This document shows, piece by piece, positions 52,332 to 61,812 of a stretch of DNA of 64,000 nt. The stretch is taken from positions 38,361 to 102,360 of the forward strand of contig CAZYQC010000004.1 in the NCBI GenBank assembly GCA_964649815.1, given 5' to 3'. Made by a program: the position numbers and the translations under genes. Under the pieces are notes generated by a model that ran no database searches, was not told where the DNA came from, and was given only the letters and a program-made list of their open reading frames with translations. This DNA is from G013214665 sp964649815 (lineage in GTDB: Bacteria > Pseudomonadota > Alphaproteobacteria > Rhodobacterales > Rhodobacteraceae). Position 1 is the stretch's first letter, and each line of letters opens with the position of its first letter.

Positions 52332-53510
52332 ATGACAACAATCATCTCATTCGGAGTGTTGCTGGCCTTTGCGCTGGTGATTTTCTGCACAATCAAATGG
52401 TGGAACTTGCGCCTTACCGGGCCAACGCCGGTTCCTCTTTTCACCTTCATCGCGATTTTGTTTACGTCCGGCCTCGACGTGGGGCTGATCATGTTCCCGA
52501 TTGCGTTCGACTTTCCGCTATACGCTGACACTGCGGCGGAACCCGCCTATGCATTCACCAATCCGCTGGCCTTAGAATTCGGATTTTGGGGCTTTTTGAT
52601 CTGGGCCTTCTACTTTCTCACGGCCTTTTACTTTTGCGCCATCGAGCCGCGCGTAAAGTTCTTTGAGATCCCGTTTGTGCGCGTGATCAACAACCTGGTG
52701 ATCATCACCACATGTGCCTTTACCGGTGCGCTTTTCCTGATCTACATGCCCTATTACATCCCCGAAGTGGGCGATGGCGAAACGGTCATCCCGGCCTTCT
52801 ATGTGATCTGTTTCCTGGTCATCCTCGCTGCGGCCTATTCCTCGACAGATATCAAATACGTAAAGGTCCTGTCGGTCACGTCGACCTTTGTGTTCTTTGC
52901 TCTGATCTTGGGCATGTGGGCCAACGCAGGTATGGGGCTGGGTGATTTCTTTAGCACGGCCTCTAACATCGGCGGCTACTTTGCGAACATTCACAAGTTC
53001 ATCCTGCCGCTGACCGATTACCATGAATTCTACCTCTTCTGGTGGTTCGCCTGGTCGATCATGATCGGACAATTCACCTCGCGGTTTGTGGGTGGGCTCA
53101 AGACCTGGCAGCTGCTTGCCGCGCTGCTGGTCTTCCCGTCGATCCCACTTGCCGTTTGGTTCTCGGTGGCCTATTTCTACCACCTCAATGCGATCGACAT
53201 GACCGGGTTGGTCAACTGGTCGATGACCATTGTGGGCCTGCTCTTTGTCATCAACTCGTTTGACTCGCTGATCCGGCTTTATACCGACAACCTGAACCTG
53301 ACCGCCGCGCGTTTTGGCAAGGTTCAGTATGTTCTGGGCAACGCTGTTGTGCTCTTTGGTTTGACACTGCTTTTCCAAAGCCAGTGGTTGCAGATCCAGT
53401 GGGTCGGAACCGCGGTGATCGGCATTTATGTCGCGTGTCTGGCCTTTGTCGCGATGAACCGTGCAGGTCTTTCGAACCTGAACACCCCGGCGGCAGCCGC
53501 GGCAGAGTAA
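52332..53510 (+). CDS. betT: BCCT-like choline/betaine transporter, short form
   Basis: A 392-residue inner-membrane protein with about 11 hydrophobic helices. The segment EFYLFWWFAWSIMIGQFTSRFVGGLKTW matches the BCCT WW..W....G.F..R...G motif, but the usual GMGIGLLFWGVAEP motif is replaced by SGLDVGLIMFPIAFDFP and the protein is about 100 residues or more shorter than standard BCCTs. GGGAGGGA precedes ATG 52332. Its place between betI and betB makes choline the likely substrate. Roseobacter bet clusters are known to encode such transporters. Confidence 0.75.
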   Translation: MTTIISFGVLLAFALVIFCTIKWWNLRLTGPTPVPLFTFIAILFTSGLDVGLIMFPIAFDFPLYADTAAEPAYAFTNPLALEFGFWGFLIWAFYFLTAFYFCAIEPRVKFFEIPFVRVINNLVIITTCAFTGALFLIYMPYYIPEVGDGETVIPAFYVICFLVILAAAYSSTDIKYVKVLSVTSTFVFFALILGMWANAGMGLGDFFSTASNIGGYFANIHKFILPLTDYHEFYLFWWFAWSIMIGQFTSRFVGGLKTWQLLAALLVFPSIPLAVWFSVAYFYHLNAIDMTGLVNWSMTIVGLLFVINSFDSLIRLYTDNLNLTAARFGKVQYVLGNAVVLFGLTLLFQSQWLQIQWVGTAVIGIYVACLAFVAMNRAGLSNLNTPAAAAAE

Positions 53511-53516
53511 TCAATC

Positions 53517-53557
53517 GGCAAGCCCCGCGCCTGTGACCGGTGCCGGGCTTGCCTTTT
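53517..53557 (+). terminator. Hairpin between betT and betB
   Basis: GGCAAGCCC pairs with GGGCTTGCC, extended imperfectly inward, followed by TTTT. It could end or attenuate transcription after the transporter gene, reducing read-through into betB. The ribosome region of betB starts 10 bases on. Confidence 0.65.
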
Positions 53558-53573
53558 CAAAGTGAGAGCAAAG

Positions 53574-55025
53574 ATGCAGACCCAACCAACGGCCAGCCAT
53601 TTCATCAACGGCGCTTATGTCGAAGACACGGCAGGCGCGGCAATTGACGTCGTCTATCCGGCCACAGGCGAGGTTGTGGCGCGTGTGCATTCGGCCACTC
53701 CGGCCGTGATCGATGCTGCGCTAGAAGCCGCAAAAGCAGGCCAAAAGATTTGGGCGGCCATGACCGGCACAGAACGCGGCCGGATTTTGCGCCGCGCCGC
53801 CGACATCATGCGCGCGCGCAATCACGATCTATCGGTGCTTGAAACCTATGACACCGGAAAGCCCTATCAAGAAACGTCTGTGGTGGATGCCACGTCGGGC
53901 GCAGACTCATTGGAATACTTCGGCGGTCTTGCCGCCAGCCTCACTGGCGAGCATATCCCGCTGGGCGACGATTGGGTCTACACGATCCGCGAACCTTTGG
54001 GCGTGTGCGTCGGTGTTGGTGCGTGGAACTATCCAACGCAGATCGCTTGTTGGAAAGGCGCCCCGGCCTTGGCCTGCGGGAATGCGATGGTGTTCAAACC
54101 GTCTGAGACCACGCCGCTTTGTGCTTTGAAGGTGGCCGAAATCCTGCACGAGGCGGGCTTGCCCGCAGGTGTCTACAATGTCGTCCAGGGTTTGGGCGAT
54201 GTCGGTGCGGCGCTGGTGCAAGATGCGCGCGTCGCCAAAGTGTCCCTCACAGGCTCGGTCCCGACGGGGCGCAAAGTCTATGCCTCTGCTGCCGACGGGA
54301 TGAAGCATGTCACGATGGAACTGGGCGGCAAATCACCGCTGATCATCTTTGACGACGCCGATTTGGAAAACGCCGTCTCGGGTGCGATTTTGGGCAATTT
54401 CTATTCATCGGGGCAGGTGTGCTCGAACGGGACGCGGGTCTTTGTTCAAAAGGGCATCAAAGATGCCTTTCTTGCGCGTTTGTCAGAGCGTCTGAGCCAT
54501 GCGGTTATCGGCGATCCACTTGATCCGGCGACATCCTTTGGGCCGATGGTGTCCGAGCGCCAGATGCAGATCGTGGAGGGCTATATCGCGAAAGGTCAGG
54601 CGGAAGGGGCGCGTCTTGTCACTGGTGGTGTGCGGGTGGATCAGCCGGGCTTTTACCTGCAGCCCACAGTCTTTGCCGACGTCACCGACGATATGACAAT
54701 TGCGCGCGAAGAGATTTTTGGCCCCGTAATGGCCGTGCTTGATTTCGACGACGAGGCCGAGGCCATCGCACGGGCCAATGACACGGAATTCGGATTGGCC
54801 GCAGGTGTCTTTACCCGTGATTTGGCGCGGGGGCATCGCGTGGCGCGCGCCTTTGAAGCGGGCACATGCTATATCAACACTTACAACGATGCCCCGGTCG
54901 AAGCGCCTTTTGGCGGCTCAAAAATGTCGGGCGTCGGGCGGGAAAACTCCAAAGCGGCAATCGCGCATTACAGCCAGGTCAAATCCGTCTTTGTGCGGAT
55001 GGGCGACCTTGAGGCGCCGTTTTGA
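53574..55025 (+). CDS. betB: Betaine-aldehyde dehydrogenase
   Basis: A 483-residue NAD-dependent aldehyde dehydrogenase making glycine betaine. Visible are GVGAWNYPTQIACWKGAPALACGNA, cofactor-site SLTGSVPTGRKV, catalytic Glu in MELGGKSP and catalytic Cys in SSGQVCSNGTRV. ATG 53574 is preferred over one four codons upstream. It follows the BCCT-like gene by 63 bases and is followed by a structured 261-base spacer before betA. Confidence 0.93.
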   Translation: MQTQPTASHFINGAYVEDTAGAAIDVVYPATGEVVARVHSATPAVIDAALEAAKAGQKIWAAMTGTERGRILRRAADIMRARNHDLSVLETYDTGKPYQETSVVDATSGADSLEYFGGLAASLTGEHIPLGDDWVYTIREPLGVCVGVGAWNYPTQIACWKGAPALACGNAMVFKPSETTPLCALKVAEILHEAGLPAGVYNVVQGLGDVGAALVQDARVAKVSLTGSVPTGRKVYASAADGMKHVTMELGGKSPLIIFDDADLENAVSGAILGNFYSSGQVCSNGTRVFVQKGIKDAFLARLSERLSHAVIGDPLDPATSFGPMVSERQMQIVEGYIAKGQAEGARLVTGGVRVDQPGFYLQPTVFADVTDDMTIAREEIFGPVMAVLDFDDEAEAIARANDTEFGLAAGVFTRDLARGHRVARAFEAGTCYINTYNDAPVEAPFGGSKMSGVGRENSKAAIAHYSQVKSVFVRMGDLEAPF

Positions 55026-55286
55026 TGTCCGCACCGGTACAAAGCGGACGCGCGCCCGCGGGCGCGCGACATCATCCTTGGCGCCTGTGGTGAGCGGATG
55101 CGCATCGAAGGGTTTTGGGGCTTTGGTCAATCGGGATGGATGAGTGCTGAGAGGTGCTTGAGGGATCTTGGTGATCCTCAAGTCACCTTCTCGAGTGTGG
55201 GGGCGACCCTGAGGGGCCTCAAGGACAAGCCGCTGACGCGGTGCTGCGCATCCTTGACCCCCCGCAGGCTCACCGGCGAGGTGTGA
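55026..55286. repeat. Structured spacer between betB and betA with multiple inverted repeats
   Basis: 261 bases without a supported gene. In order: GTCCGC-N11-GCGGAC (near 55027-55048), a 20-bp perfect palindrome CGCGCGCCCGCGGGCGCGCG (55049-55068), an imperfect 44-base hairpin at 55149-55192 built on CTTGAG...CTCAAG, and a further inverted repeat TCAAGGA...TCCTTGA (55218-55257) enclosing CCGCTGACGCGG. The last two share the CCTCAAG/CTTGAGG core, as in REP-like elements. The function could be termination, mRNA stability or differential expression of betA. Confidence 0.6.
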
Positions 55287-56936
55287 ATGGACGCGGATTT
55301 TGTCATCGTAGGAGCAGGCAGCGCAGGATGTGCTGTGGCGTATCGCCTGGCGGAAACGGGGGCTTCGGTTTTGGTGGTCGAGCATGGCGGCACCGATTGG
55401 GGGCCGTTCATTCAGATGCCGGGCGCGCTGAGCTATCCGATGAATATGGAGCGGTATGATTGGGGCTATCAAACAGAGCCAGAGCCGCATTTGGGCGGGC
55501 GTCGTTTGGCCTGCCCGCGGGGTAAGGTTATTGGCGGGTCGTCTTCCATCAACGGCATGATCTATGTGCGGGGCCATGCGATGGATTACGACCATTGGGC
55601 CGAAAGCGGGGCGCATGGCTGGAGCTGGTCGGATGTCGCGCCTTATTTCCGCCGGATGGAGCATTGGGATGACGGCGGCCACGGCGGTGACCGCAGTGTG
55701 CGGGGAACAACTGGGCCGTTGCGCGTCAGCCGGGGCAAGCGGGACAATCCGTTGGTTCAAGCCTTTGTCGAGGCGGGGCGCCAAGCGGGCTACCAGGTAA
55801 CCGGCGATTATAACGGTGTGCAGCAAGAGGGCTTTGGTCCGTTTGATGCAACGATCCACAAGGGGGAGCGTTTTTCCGCGGCGAAAGCGTATCTTCGCCC
55901 GGCGCTCAAACGTCAGAACTGCACGTTGGTGCGCGGGTTGGTCGAGCGTGTGATCATCGAAGACAAACGCGCAACCGGTATCGCTTTGGCGGGGGGGCAG
56001 GTCTTGCGTGCGCGGCGCGAGGTCATTCTGGCGGCGTCGTCGATCAATTCGCCCAAGATCCTCATGTTGTCGGGCATCGGCCCCGGCGCGCATCTGGCTG
56101 CGCATGGCATTGACGTGGTTGCGGATCGGCCTGGTGTCGGCGGAAACCTGCAAGATCACCTGGAGCTCTATATTCAGATGGCCGCAACGCAGCCGGTGTC
56201 GCTGTTCAAATATTGGAACCTTTTCGGCAAGGCTTTTGTCGGTGCTAGGTGGCTTTTGGGCCGCGCGGGGCCGGGTGCCTCGAACCAGTTCGAGAGTGCC
56301 GCCTTTATCCGCAGCCGCGCGGGCGTGGCCTATCCCGACATTCAGTACCACTTTCTGCCTATTGCCGTGCGCTATGACGGCCAGGTCGCGGCCGAAGGCC
56401 ACGGGTTTCAGGCGCATGTGGGGCCGATGCGCTCGGTCAGTCGTGGGCGCGTTTCGCTGCGCTCATCTGATCCGGCGGATGACCCGAAGATCCTCTTTAA
56501 CTACATGTCCGATCCGTCCGACTGGGAGGACTTTCGCACCTGCATCCGCTACACGCGCGAGATTTTCGGGCAAGAGGCGTTCAGACCTTATGCCGGAAAA
56601 GAGATCCAGCCCGGTCAGGATGTCCAAAGCGATGCGGATTTAGACGCCTTTGTGCGCGACCATGTCGAGAGCGCCTATCACCCCTGTGGCACCTGTCGGA
56701 TGGGGGCTGTGGACGATCCAGATGCTGTGGTCGATGCCCAAGGGCGCGTCATTGGCGTTGACCGTCTGCGCGTTGTCGACAGCTCTGTTTTCCCGCGCAT
56801 CACCAACGGCAACCTCAATGCGCCATCGATCATGACAGGCGAAAAGATGGCTGATCACATCCTGGGCAAAGACCCGTTGCCGCGCGGAAACGAAGACGTC
56901 TGGATCCACCCGAATTGGCAAACCGCACAGCGCTAA
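55287..56936 (+). CDS. betA: Choline dehydrogenase
   Basis: A 549-residue GMC-family flavoprotein that oxidises choline to betaine aldehyde. FAD motif VGAGSAGCAVAYRLAE at residues ~7-22; GMC signature 1 GKVIGGSSSINGMIYVRGH near residue 80; signature 2 ASSINSPKILMLSGIGPG near 249; active-site HPCGTCRMG and C-terminal NGNLNAPSIMTGEK. Full length. It completes the betC-betB-betA route to glycine betaine. Confidence 0.93.
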   Translation: MDADFVIVGAGSAGCAVAYRLAETGASVLVVEHGGTDWGPFIQMPGALSYPMNMERYDWGYQTEPEPHLGGRRLACPRGKVIGGSSSINGMIYVRGHAMDYDHWAESGAHGWSWSDVAPYFRRMEHWDDGGHGGDRSVRGTTGPLRVSRGKRDNPLVQAFVEAGRQAGYQVTGDYNGVQQEGFGPFDATIHKGERFSAAKAYLRPALKRQNCTLVRGLVERVIIEDKRATGIALAGGQVLRARREVILAASSINSPKILMLSGIGPGAHLAAHGIDVVADRPGVGGNLQDHLELYIQMAATQPVSLFKYWNLFGKAFVGARWLLGRAGPGASNQFESAAFIRSRAGVAYPDIQYHFLPIAVRYDGQVAAEGHGFQAHVGPMRSVSRGRVSLRSSDPADDPKILFNYMSDPSDWEDFRTCIRYTREIFGQEAFRPYAGKEIQPGQDVQSDADLDAFVRDHVESAYHPCGTCRMGAVDDPDAVVDAQGRVIGVDRLRVVDSSVFPRITNGNLNAPSIMTGEKMADHILGKDPLPRGNEDVWIHPNWQTAQR

Positions 56937-57007
56937 TCCGCCCTTTGGCTTGATCTTGCCGGCCTGGGCCTCATACTCGCGCGGCGTGTGTGTAAGGGGG
57001 GTTGGTG

Positions 57008-58996
57008 ATGCGACGTCTTTTGGTCTTGGTCTGTGCGCTGGTTGCTTTGGCGGCGGGTGGTCTTTACTTTGTTGCCTTTCCGGCGATCAAACCGACGCAT
57101 GTGACCTTGCAAAAGGCCGCCCTGCCAGATCTCATTCCACTGCGCGACTTCTTTGCAGAGCGCCAGTCCAATTGGCGCTATCGCTTGTCCCCGGACGGAA
57201 CACGCATGGCGTGGCTTTCTGTTTCCGGCTTTCGTCCGGCGCTGTTTGTGCGGCCAATTGATGGCTCAGAGGCAGACGTCTTTCAAACGGACGACGAAGT
57301 CAGATGGTATGTCTGGTCCGCTGATGGCCGCTATTTGCTGTATCAGGCGGACCGCGACGGATGGGAAAACGACCAAATCGTATCCATTGATGTTTCGCAA
57401 CCTGATGCGACACCGCGCACATACGACTTTGGGCGCAACGTAAAATCCTGGATCCAGTTTGTACCGCCCGAAGGCGGGGCAGAGATCGTTGTCGCGCATA
57501 ACGCGCGTGAGCCTGCCCTTTTTGACTATTATGTTCTGAACCTGGACACGGGCGAGACAGAGCTGTTGCACCAGCAAGATCCGTTCCAACGGGAAAGTTG
57601 GGGATTTGATCGGAGCGGCAAACCATTCACCAAGTCGGTGCAATCGATCGATGGTCAATGGGGCGTTGAAATCAAGATGGACGGCCGTTGGCGAAGCGTG
57701 GCGCGCGGCGGTATGGAGGACGACATCTACATTGTCACCGAGCCCGATGCGGATGGCTGGGTCTACGCAGTCTCTAACCTAAAACGTGACACCTCTAAAC
57801 TGGTGCGCCGAGAGATCGTGTCAGGCCGCGAAGAAGAGGTTTCGGGCCGTGACGCGGTCGATGTCAGCTGGCTGATGACCCATCCCGTCACCCAAGCGCC
57901 CATCGCAGTGGTGACTTATGACGGGCGCCAACAGCTCGACTTTTTGGATCCAGCGATCGAAGAAATGGTCGCACAGATCGATAGGCCCGACGATGCCTCC
58001 TTGCATCTGGTCTCTGCAACACGGGACTTCTCAAAAGCCATTTGGGAGGTCGAAGACGATCGCGAGGGCTGGAGCAAGTTTCTGGTCGATGTATCAACGG
58101 GGAATGTCTCTTTGATCAGCGAGCCGCCGATCAAAGAGCGCGCCCAAGACTTGGTCGCAATGGAACCTGTCAGCATACCAGCACAGGATGGTCTGAGCAT
58201 TCCGGCCTATGTCTGGCGTCCAAACGGCGTTGCGGGACCAGCGCCGACTGTCGTTTTGATCCACGGTGGACCGGTTGCGCGCGTGCGGTGGGGTTTTCAC
58301 GCGATGGCGCAAATGCTGGCCAATCGTGGCTATGCGGTACTCGATGTGAACTATCGCGGCAGCGAAGGCTATGGCCGGGCCTTTCGCGAAACGGCCGTGG
58401 GCGAGGTGAGCCGCAAGATGCACCAGGATATTGTGGATGCGCGTGCCTGGGCCGTAGAGCAAGGGATCGCAGACCCTGATCGGGTGGCTGTCTTGGGTGG
58501 CAGTTTTGGCGGGCTAAAGACCTTCACAGCTATGACCGAGAGCCCTGCGTTGTTTGCCGCCGGCGTGAGCATCAATGGTGTCAGCGATTTGTCGACGATG
58601 CTGGACGAAGTGCCGCCTTATTGGACGGGCTGGCCTGCGTGGTTTCGAAAGTACCTTGGCGACCCGAGCAAACCCAACGAACTTGCCGACATCAAAGCCC
58701 GGTCACCGCTCTACAATGTTGAAAGCATCGCGGGGCCGATTTTGGTGATCCAAGGCAGCAACGATGTGCGCGTGATCCAAAACCAAGGGGATCGGATGGT
58801 CGAAGCCATGCGCGCGGCGGGTAAGGACGTCCGCTATGAGGTAATCGAAGGCGCGGGGCACACTTTTGCCAACATGGGGTGGAAACAAAGGATCCTGATG
58901 TACCGCACAATTGAACGGTTTCTGGCAAAAGAGCTTGGTGGCCGCGCTGATGGGTTTGATTATGCGGTTCTTGGTGCGATGGTATTGCCAAAGTAA
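57008..58996 (+). CDS. S9 family prolyl oligopeptidase-like peptidase
   Basis: A 662-residue serine peptidase. An N-terminal signal/anchor helix (RRLLVLVCALVALAAGGLYF) suggests an envelope or periplasmic location. The middle is a beta-propeller (repeats such as LSPDGTRMAWLS and WSADGRYLLYQ), and the C-terminal alpha/beta hydrolase domain has the nucleophile in GGSFGG, acid in GSNDVRVI and His in GAGHTF. ATG 57008 follows AAGGGGGG at six bases. It lies 71 bases after betA; functional link unproven. Confidence 0.88.
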   Translation: MRRLLVLVCALVALAAGGLYFVAFPAIKPTHVTLQKAALPDLIPLRDFFAERQSNWRYRLSPDGTRMAWLSVSGFRPALFVRPIDGSEADVFQTDDEVRWYVWSADGRYLLYQADRDGWENDQIVSIDVSQPDATPRTYDFGRNVKSWIQFVPPEGGAEIVVAHNAREPALFDYYVLNLDTGETELLHQQDPFQRESWGFDRSGKPFTKSVQSIDGQWGVEIKMDGRWRSVARGGMEDDIYIVTEPDADGWVYAVSNLKRDTSKLVRREIVSGREEEVSGRDAVDVSWLMTHPVTQAPIAVVTYDGRQQLDFLDPAIEEMVAQIDRPDDASLHLVSATRDFSKAIWEVEDDREGWSKFLVDVSTGNVSLISEPPIKERAQDLVAMEPVSIPAQDGLSIPAYVWRPNGVAGPAPTVVLIHGGPVARVRWGFHAMAQMLANRGYAVLDVNYRGSEGYGRAFRETAVGEVSRKMHQDIVDARAWAVEQGIADPDRVAVLGGSFGGLKTFTAMTESPALFAAGVSINGVSDLSTMLDEVPPYWTGWPAWFRKYLGDPSKPNELADIKARSPLYNVESIAGPILVIQGSNDVRVIQNQGDRMVEAMRAAGKDVRYEVIEGAGHTFANMGWKQRILMYRTIERFLAKELGGRADGFDYAVLGAMVLPK

Positions 58997-59025
58997 CGGG
59001 TTTGCCCAGGAACCGCGCTGGCTAT

Positions 59026-60426
59026 CTACGTTACTTTGTAGGGCAGCACCTCTCGGACGTCTTGATCCACCTCCAATCGCCGTTCTAGCGGTGGGACAGA
59101 GCGTTGGTGGCAGTTTCGTCGGTCGCAGATGCGGCAGGAAATTCCGATGGGCTCAAAGGCTGAGGCGCGGCTAGTGTCTAGCCCGTCGGCATAGACGATG
59201 TGGTCTGCGTGCTGGACTTCGCAGCCCAAGGCAATGGCATATCGGCGGACCGGAGCGCCAAAGCGGCCAGCGGTTTTTGACACGTCCCGCGCCAGCGAAA
59301 TGTAGCGCACACCATCCGGTGTTTCGGCAAGCTGTCTGAGGAAGTGACCGGGTTGTTCGAAGGCGCGGTGCACGTTCCACAGCGGACAGGCTCCGCCAAA
59401 ACGGGCGAATTGTAGGCGCGTGGCTGAATGCCGCTTGGTGATCGTTCCGGCCTGATCCACACGCACAAAAAAGAACGGTACGCCTTTGGCACCGGGGCGC
59501 TGCATCGTCGACAGGCGATGGGCGACCTGTTCGATCGACGCGCCAAACCGGGTCGCCAGGATTTCAAGGTCGTGGCGGCAGGCCTGCGCTGTGTCCAGAA
59601 ACGACCCATAGGGCATCATGGCCGCACCAGCGAAATAATTAGCGAGGCCGATTTTGGCGATGGCGCGGGCTTCGGGCGTTTGAAAGCGGGCAAGATCCAG
59701 CGTCGCGTCCAAGAGCTTGTTCTGACTGGTTAACGCGACCTGTAGCAGGATCTGAAAGGTCTGCGTCTCAGGGCTCGCACGGGACGAGAGTGTCAGGCGC
59801 TGGCTTTGCGCATCAAAATGGCGCAGCGTGTCGGTGTCCTCGAACGCCAGTCGTAGGCCAAGGGACGGCAGCATGGCCATCGCGCCCTGCCGGATTGGGC
59901 CGTGGTGTTCCGCAGTACGGGCAAAGCGCTCAGCGGCGCGGTCGACGGCGTCGATGTAATTGTCGCAATAATGGAAGAAATCGCGGACTTCTTCCCAGGG
60001 GCTTGGCCGCGCGCGCGCATCCTCGCGCCCCAGGGCCTCGTCCAGAGAGGCGAGTCGCTCGTGCGTTTGGCGGTAGGCGCTGTGCAATTCGAGAAACGCG
60101 CGGGCCAGGGCAGGCGCGTTCGAGGCGGTCAGGTGGAGATCGGCAAGCGGCGGTGCGGCGTCAGAGAAAACCGGATCGGCCAGGGCTTCTTTCATGTCAG
60201 AGACCAGACGCTCACCGTCGCCTTCGCTAAGTTCTGTGACATCCAGGCCAAAGTCCTGCGCGAGGCTCAGAACCACAGCTGTACTGACGGGCCTGTTGTT
60301 GTTTTCCATCTGGTTCAGATACGGCAAAGACACGCCCAGCTTGCTGGCAAAGTCTTTTTGCGTCAGGCCAATGCGCCTGCGCACCTCGCGCAGTTTCGCG
60401 CCTGCATAGAGTTTTGATTTCGCCAT
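59026..60426 (-). CDS. pccR: Short-chain fatty acyl-CoA regulator (PccR-type ScfR)
   Basis: A 466-residue regulator: N-terminal XRE HTH (KLREVRRRIGLTQKDFASKLGVSLPYLNQMENN, partly listed), middle IrrE-like region in which I see no HExxH, and C-terminal ScfR domain ending GISCRICDRRNCHQRSVPP. PccR of Rhodobacter sphaeroides senses propionyl-CoA and controls propionyl-CoA carboxylase. pccB lies 1.5 kb away, and TTTGCAAA-like boxes occur upstream of both. The start at 60426 (MAKSKLYAGAKLREV) is standard; an upstream start would include an operator box. Confidence 0.87.
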   Translation of the reverse strand: MAKSKLYAGAKLREVRRRIGLTQKDFASKLGVSLPYLNQMENNNRPVSTAVVLSLAQDFGLDVTELSEGDGERLVSDMKEALADPVFSDAAPPLADLHLTASNAPALARAFLELHSAYRQTHERLASLDEALGREDARARPSPWEEVRDFFHYCDNYIDAVDRAAERFARTAEHHGPIRQGAMAMLPSLGLRLAFEDTDTLRHFDAQSQRLTLSSRASPETQTFQILLQVALTSQNKLLDATLDLARFQTPEARAIAKIGLANYFAGAAMMPYGSFLDTAQACRHDLEILATRFGASIEQVAHRLSTMQRPGAKGVPFFFVRVDQAGTITKRHSATRLQFARFGGACPLWNVHRAFEQPGHFLRQLAETPDGVRYISLARDVSKTAGRFGAPVRRYAIALGCEVQHADHIVYADGLDTSRASAFEPIGISCRICDRRNCHQRSVPPLERRLEVDQDVREVLPYKVT

Positions 60427-60443
60427 CTGAGACCCGCATGGAT

Positions 60444-60480
60444 TTTGCAAGTTTGCAGTTGGCATCTTTAGCTTTGCAAA
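60444..60480. promoter_or_regulatory. TTTGCAAA-like boxes upstream of pccR
   Basis: TTTGCAA at 60444-60450, TTTGCAG at 60452-60458 and a perfect TTTGCAAA at 60473-60480, in the 88-base spacer between the MFS gene and pccR. They match the kind of site described for PccR. Likely autoregulation. Confidence 0.7.
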
Positions 60481-60514
60481 TTGATCGCGGCAAGCGCGTC
60501 AGGGCGTTGGGGGC

Positions 60515-61741
60515 TTAGGCTTGCCGTGTCCGCGACAGGTTGCGTTCGCGCAGATAGACGCTGGCGATCGCCAAAAGCGCCAAAACGCCGGTGGCTGCTT
60601 GGATCCACAAAAGGGGGAAGGCGCCGCTTTGCGGCGTCAGCAACGCGCCCGCAAGGGCGGCCAAAATGGCTCCGCCACCAATCATGATGGCGCCCCCAAG
60701 GCCAGAGGCCGTTCCTGCCAGATGAGGCCGGACAGACAGCATGCCGGCTGTCGCATTGGGAATAACGAGGCCATTGCCGACACCGACGAGCGTCATAAGG
60801 CCAAAGAAACTGAACGGCGTTCCCGCACCAATCAAGAAAACCCCCAAAGAGGCTGTGACGCCGAGCGCATTGGCAATGCAGCCCCAGAGCACCATTTGGT
60901 TGACGCCGAATTTTTGCACATACCGTCCGGTCAGAAAGTTCCCGACAGCGTAACCAACCGCTGGGGCGCCAAAGTAGACGCCAAACACGGCTGGCCCCAT
61001 GCCAAAGACCTCGGACCCGACAAAAGGCGCACCGCCGAGATAGGCGAAAAAGGAGCCAGAGCAGAAACCTGCGGCCAGCGAATATCCCCAGAACCGCGGC
61101 GACGTCAGGAGTTCAGGGTATTCCCGAAACTGGGCGACAAGGGTCTTTCCGCTCGCCCGAGCGGTTTCGCCCAGGTCAAAATAGGTCAACAGCCAGGTCA
61201 GTGCTGCGACGATAAAAAAGAACCAAAAGATCGATTGCCAGCCAAAAGCTTCGTCGAGGACGCCACCAATTGCGGGCGAGATCATCGGCACCATCGACAT
61301 GCCCATCGTGACGTACCCAATCATCGAGGCCGCCTGATCCTGGTCATACATATCCCGGATCGCCGCGCGCGATAGCACCATTGCCACGGCCACTGCGGCC
61401 TGCAGCATGCGGAAGATCAAGAAAATCTCGATGTTCGGAGCAAAAAGGCACCCCAGCGTGGCGACCATGAAAACCGCCATTCCCCAGAGCAAAACCTGTC
61501 GTCGCCCCAAATTGTCCGAGAGCGGCCCAACTATGATTTGCATAAGCGCGCTGACGCCAAGATAGACTGGGACGGACAGCTGAATAACGCTGTACTCGAC
61601 GTCAAAATGTTCGGCCATGTGGTTCAGGGATGGCAAAAACATATTCATCACCATCGCCGACAAACCGGCGAGGATGGTCAATGTGGCCACATGGGGTGCA
61701 GTTGTTCGGTCCAGAAACCTGACCGTGACAGGCGAACTCAT
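60515..61741 (-). CDS. MFS multidrug efflux transporter (Bcr/CflA type)
   Basis: A 408-residue inner-membrane protein with twelve helices. Bcr/CflA-type features: FLPSLNHMAEHFDVEYSVIQLSVPVYLGVSALMQIIVGPLSDNLGRR (partly listed) and motif C-like GMSMVPMISPAIGGVLDE. ATG 61741 is chosen at MSSPVTVRFLDRTTAP. It is divergent from pccB and shares its promoter region, so PccR might also influence it. Substrate unknown. Confidence 0.88.
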   Translation of the reverse strand: MSSPVTVRFLDRTTAPHVATLTILAGLSAMVMNMFLPSLNHMAEHFDVEYSVIQLSVPVYLGVSALMQIIVGPLSDNLGRRQVLLWGMAVFMVATLGCLFAPNIEIFLIFRMLQAAVAVAMVLSRAAIRDMYDQDQAASMIGYVTMGMSMVPMISPAIGGVLDEAFGWQSIFWFFFIVAALTWLLTYFDLGETARASGKTLVAQFREYPELLTSPRFWGYSLAAGFCSGSFFAYLGGAPFVGSEVFGMGPAVFGVYFGAPAVGYAVGNFLTGRYVQKFGVNQMVLWGCIANALGVTASLGVFLIGAGTPFSFFGLMTLVGVGNGLVIPNATAGMLSVRPHLAGTASGLGGAIMIGGGAILAALAGALLTPQSGAFPLLWIQAATGVLALLAIASVYLRERNLSRTRQA

Positions 61742-61812
61742 AATATTGCATGTATGCCTGTGATCTGGGGCTGTCCATGCTGTGCGGCGTGCAAATACGC
61801 ACAAGTCTATTT

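Noticed and set aside
54918..56417. A 499-codon open frame antisense to betB and betA
   Set aside because: It is the mirror of a fully conserved betA frame in high-GC DNA, spans the non-coding betB-betA spacer and shows no domain.
59026..60426. PccR-type regulator as an active ImmA/IrrE metallopeptidase
   Set aside because: No HExxH motif is visible in the middle domain, so peptidase activity is not supported.
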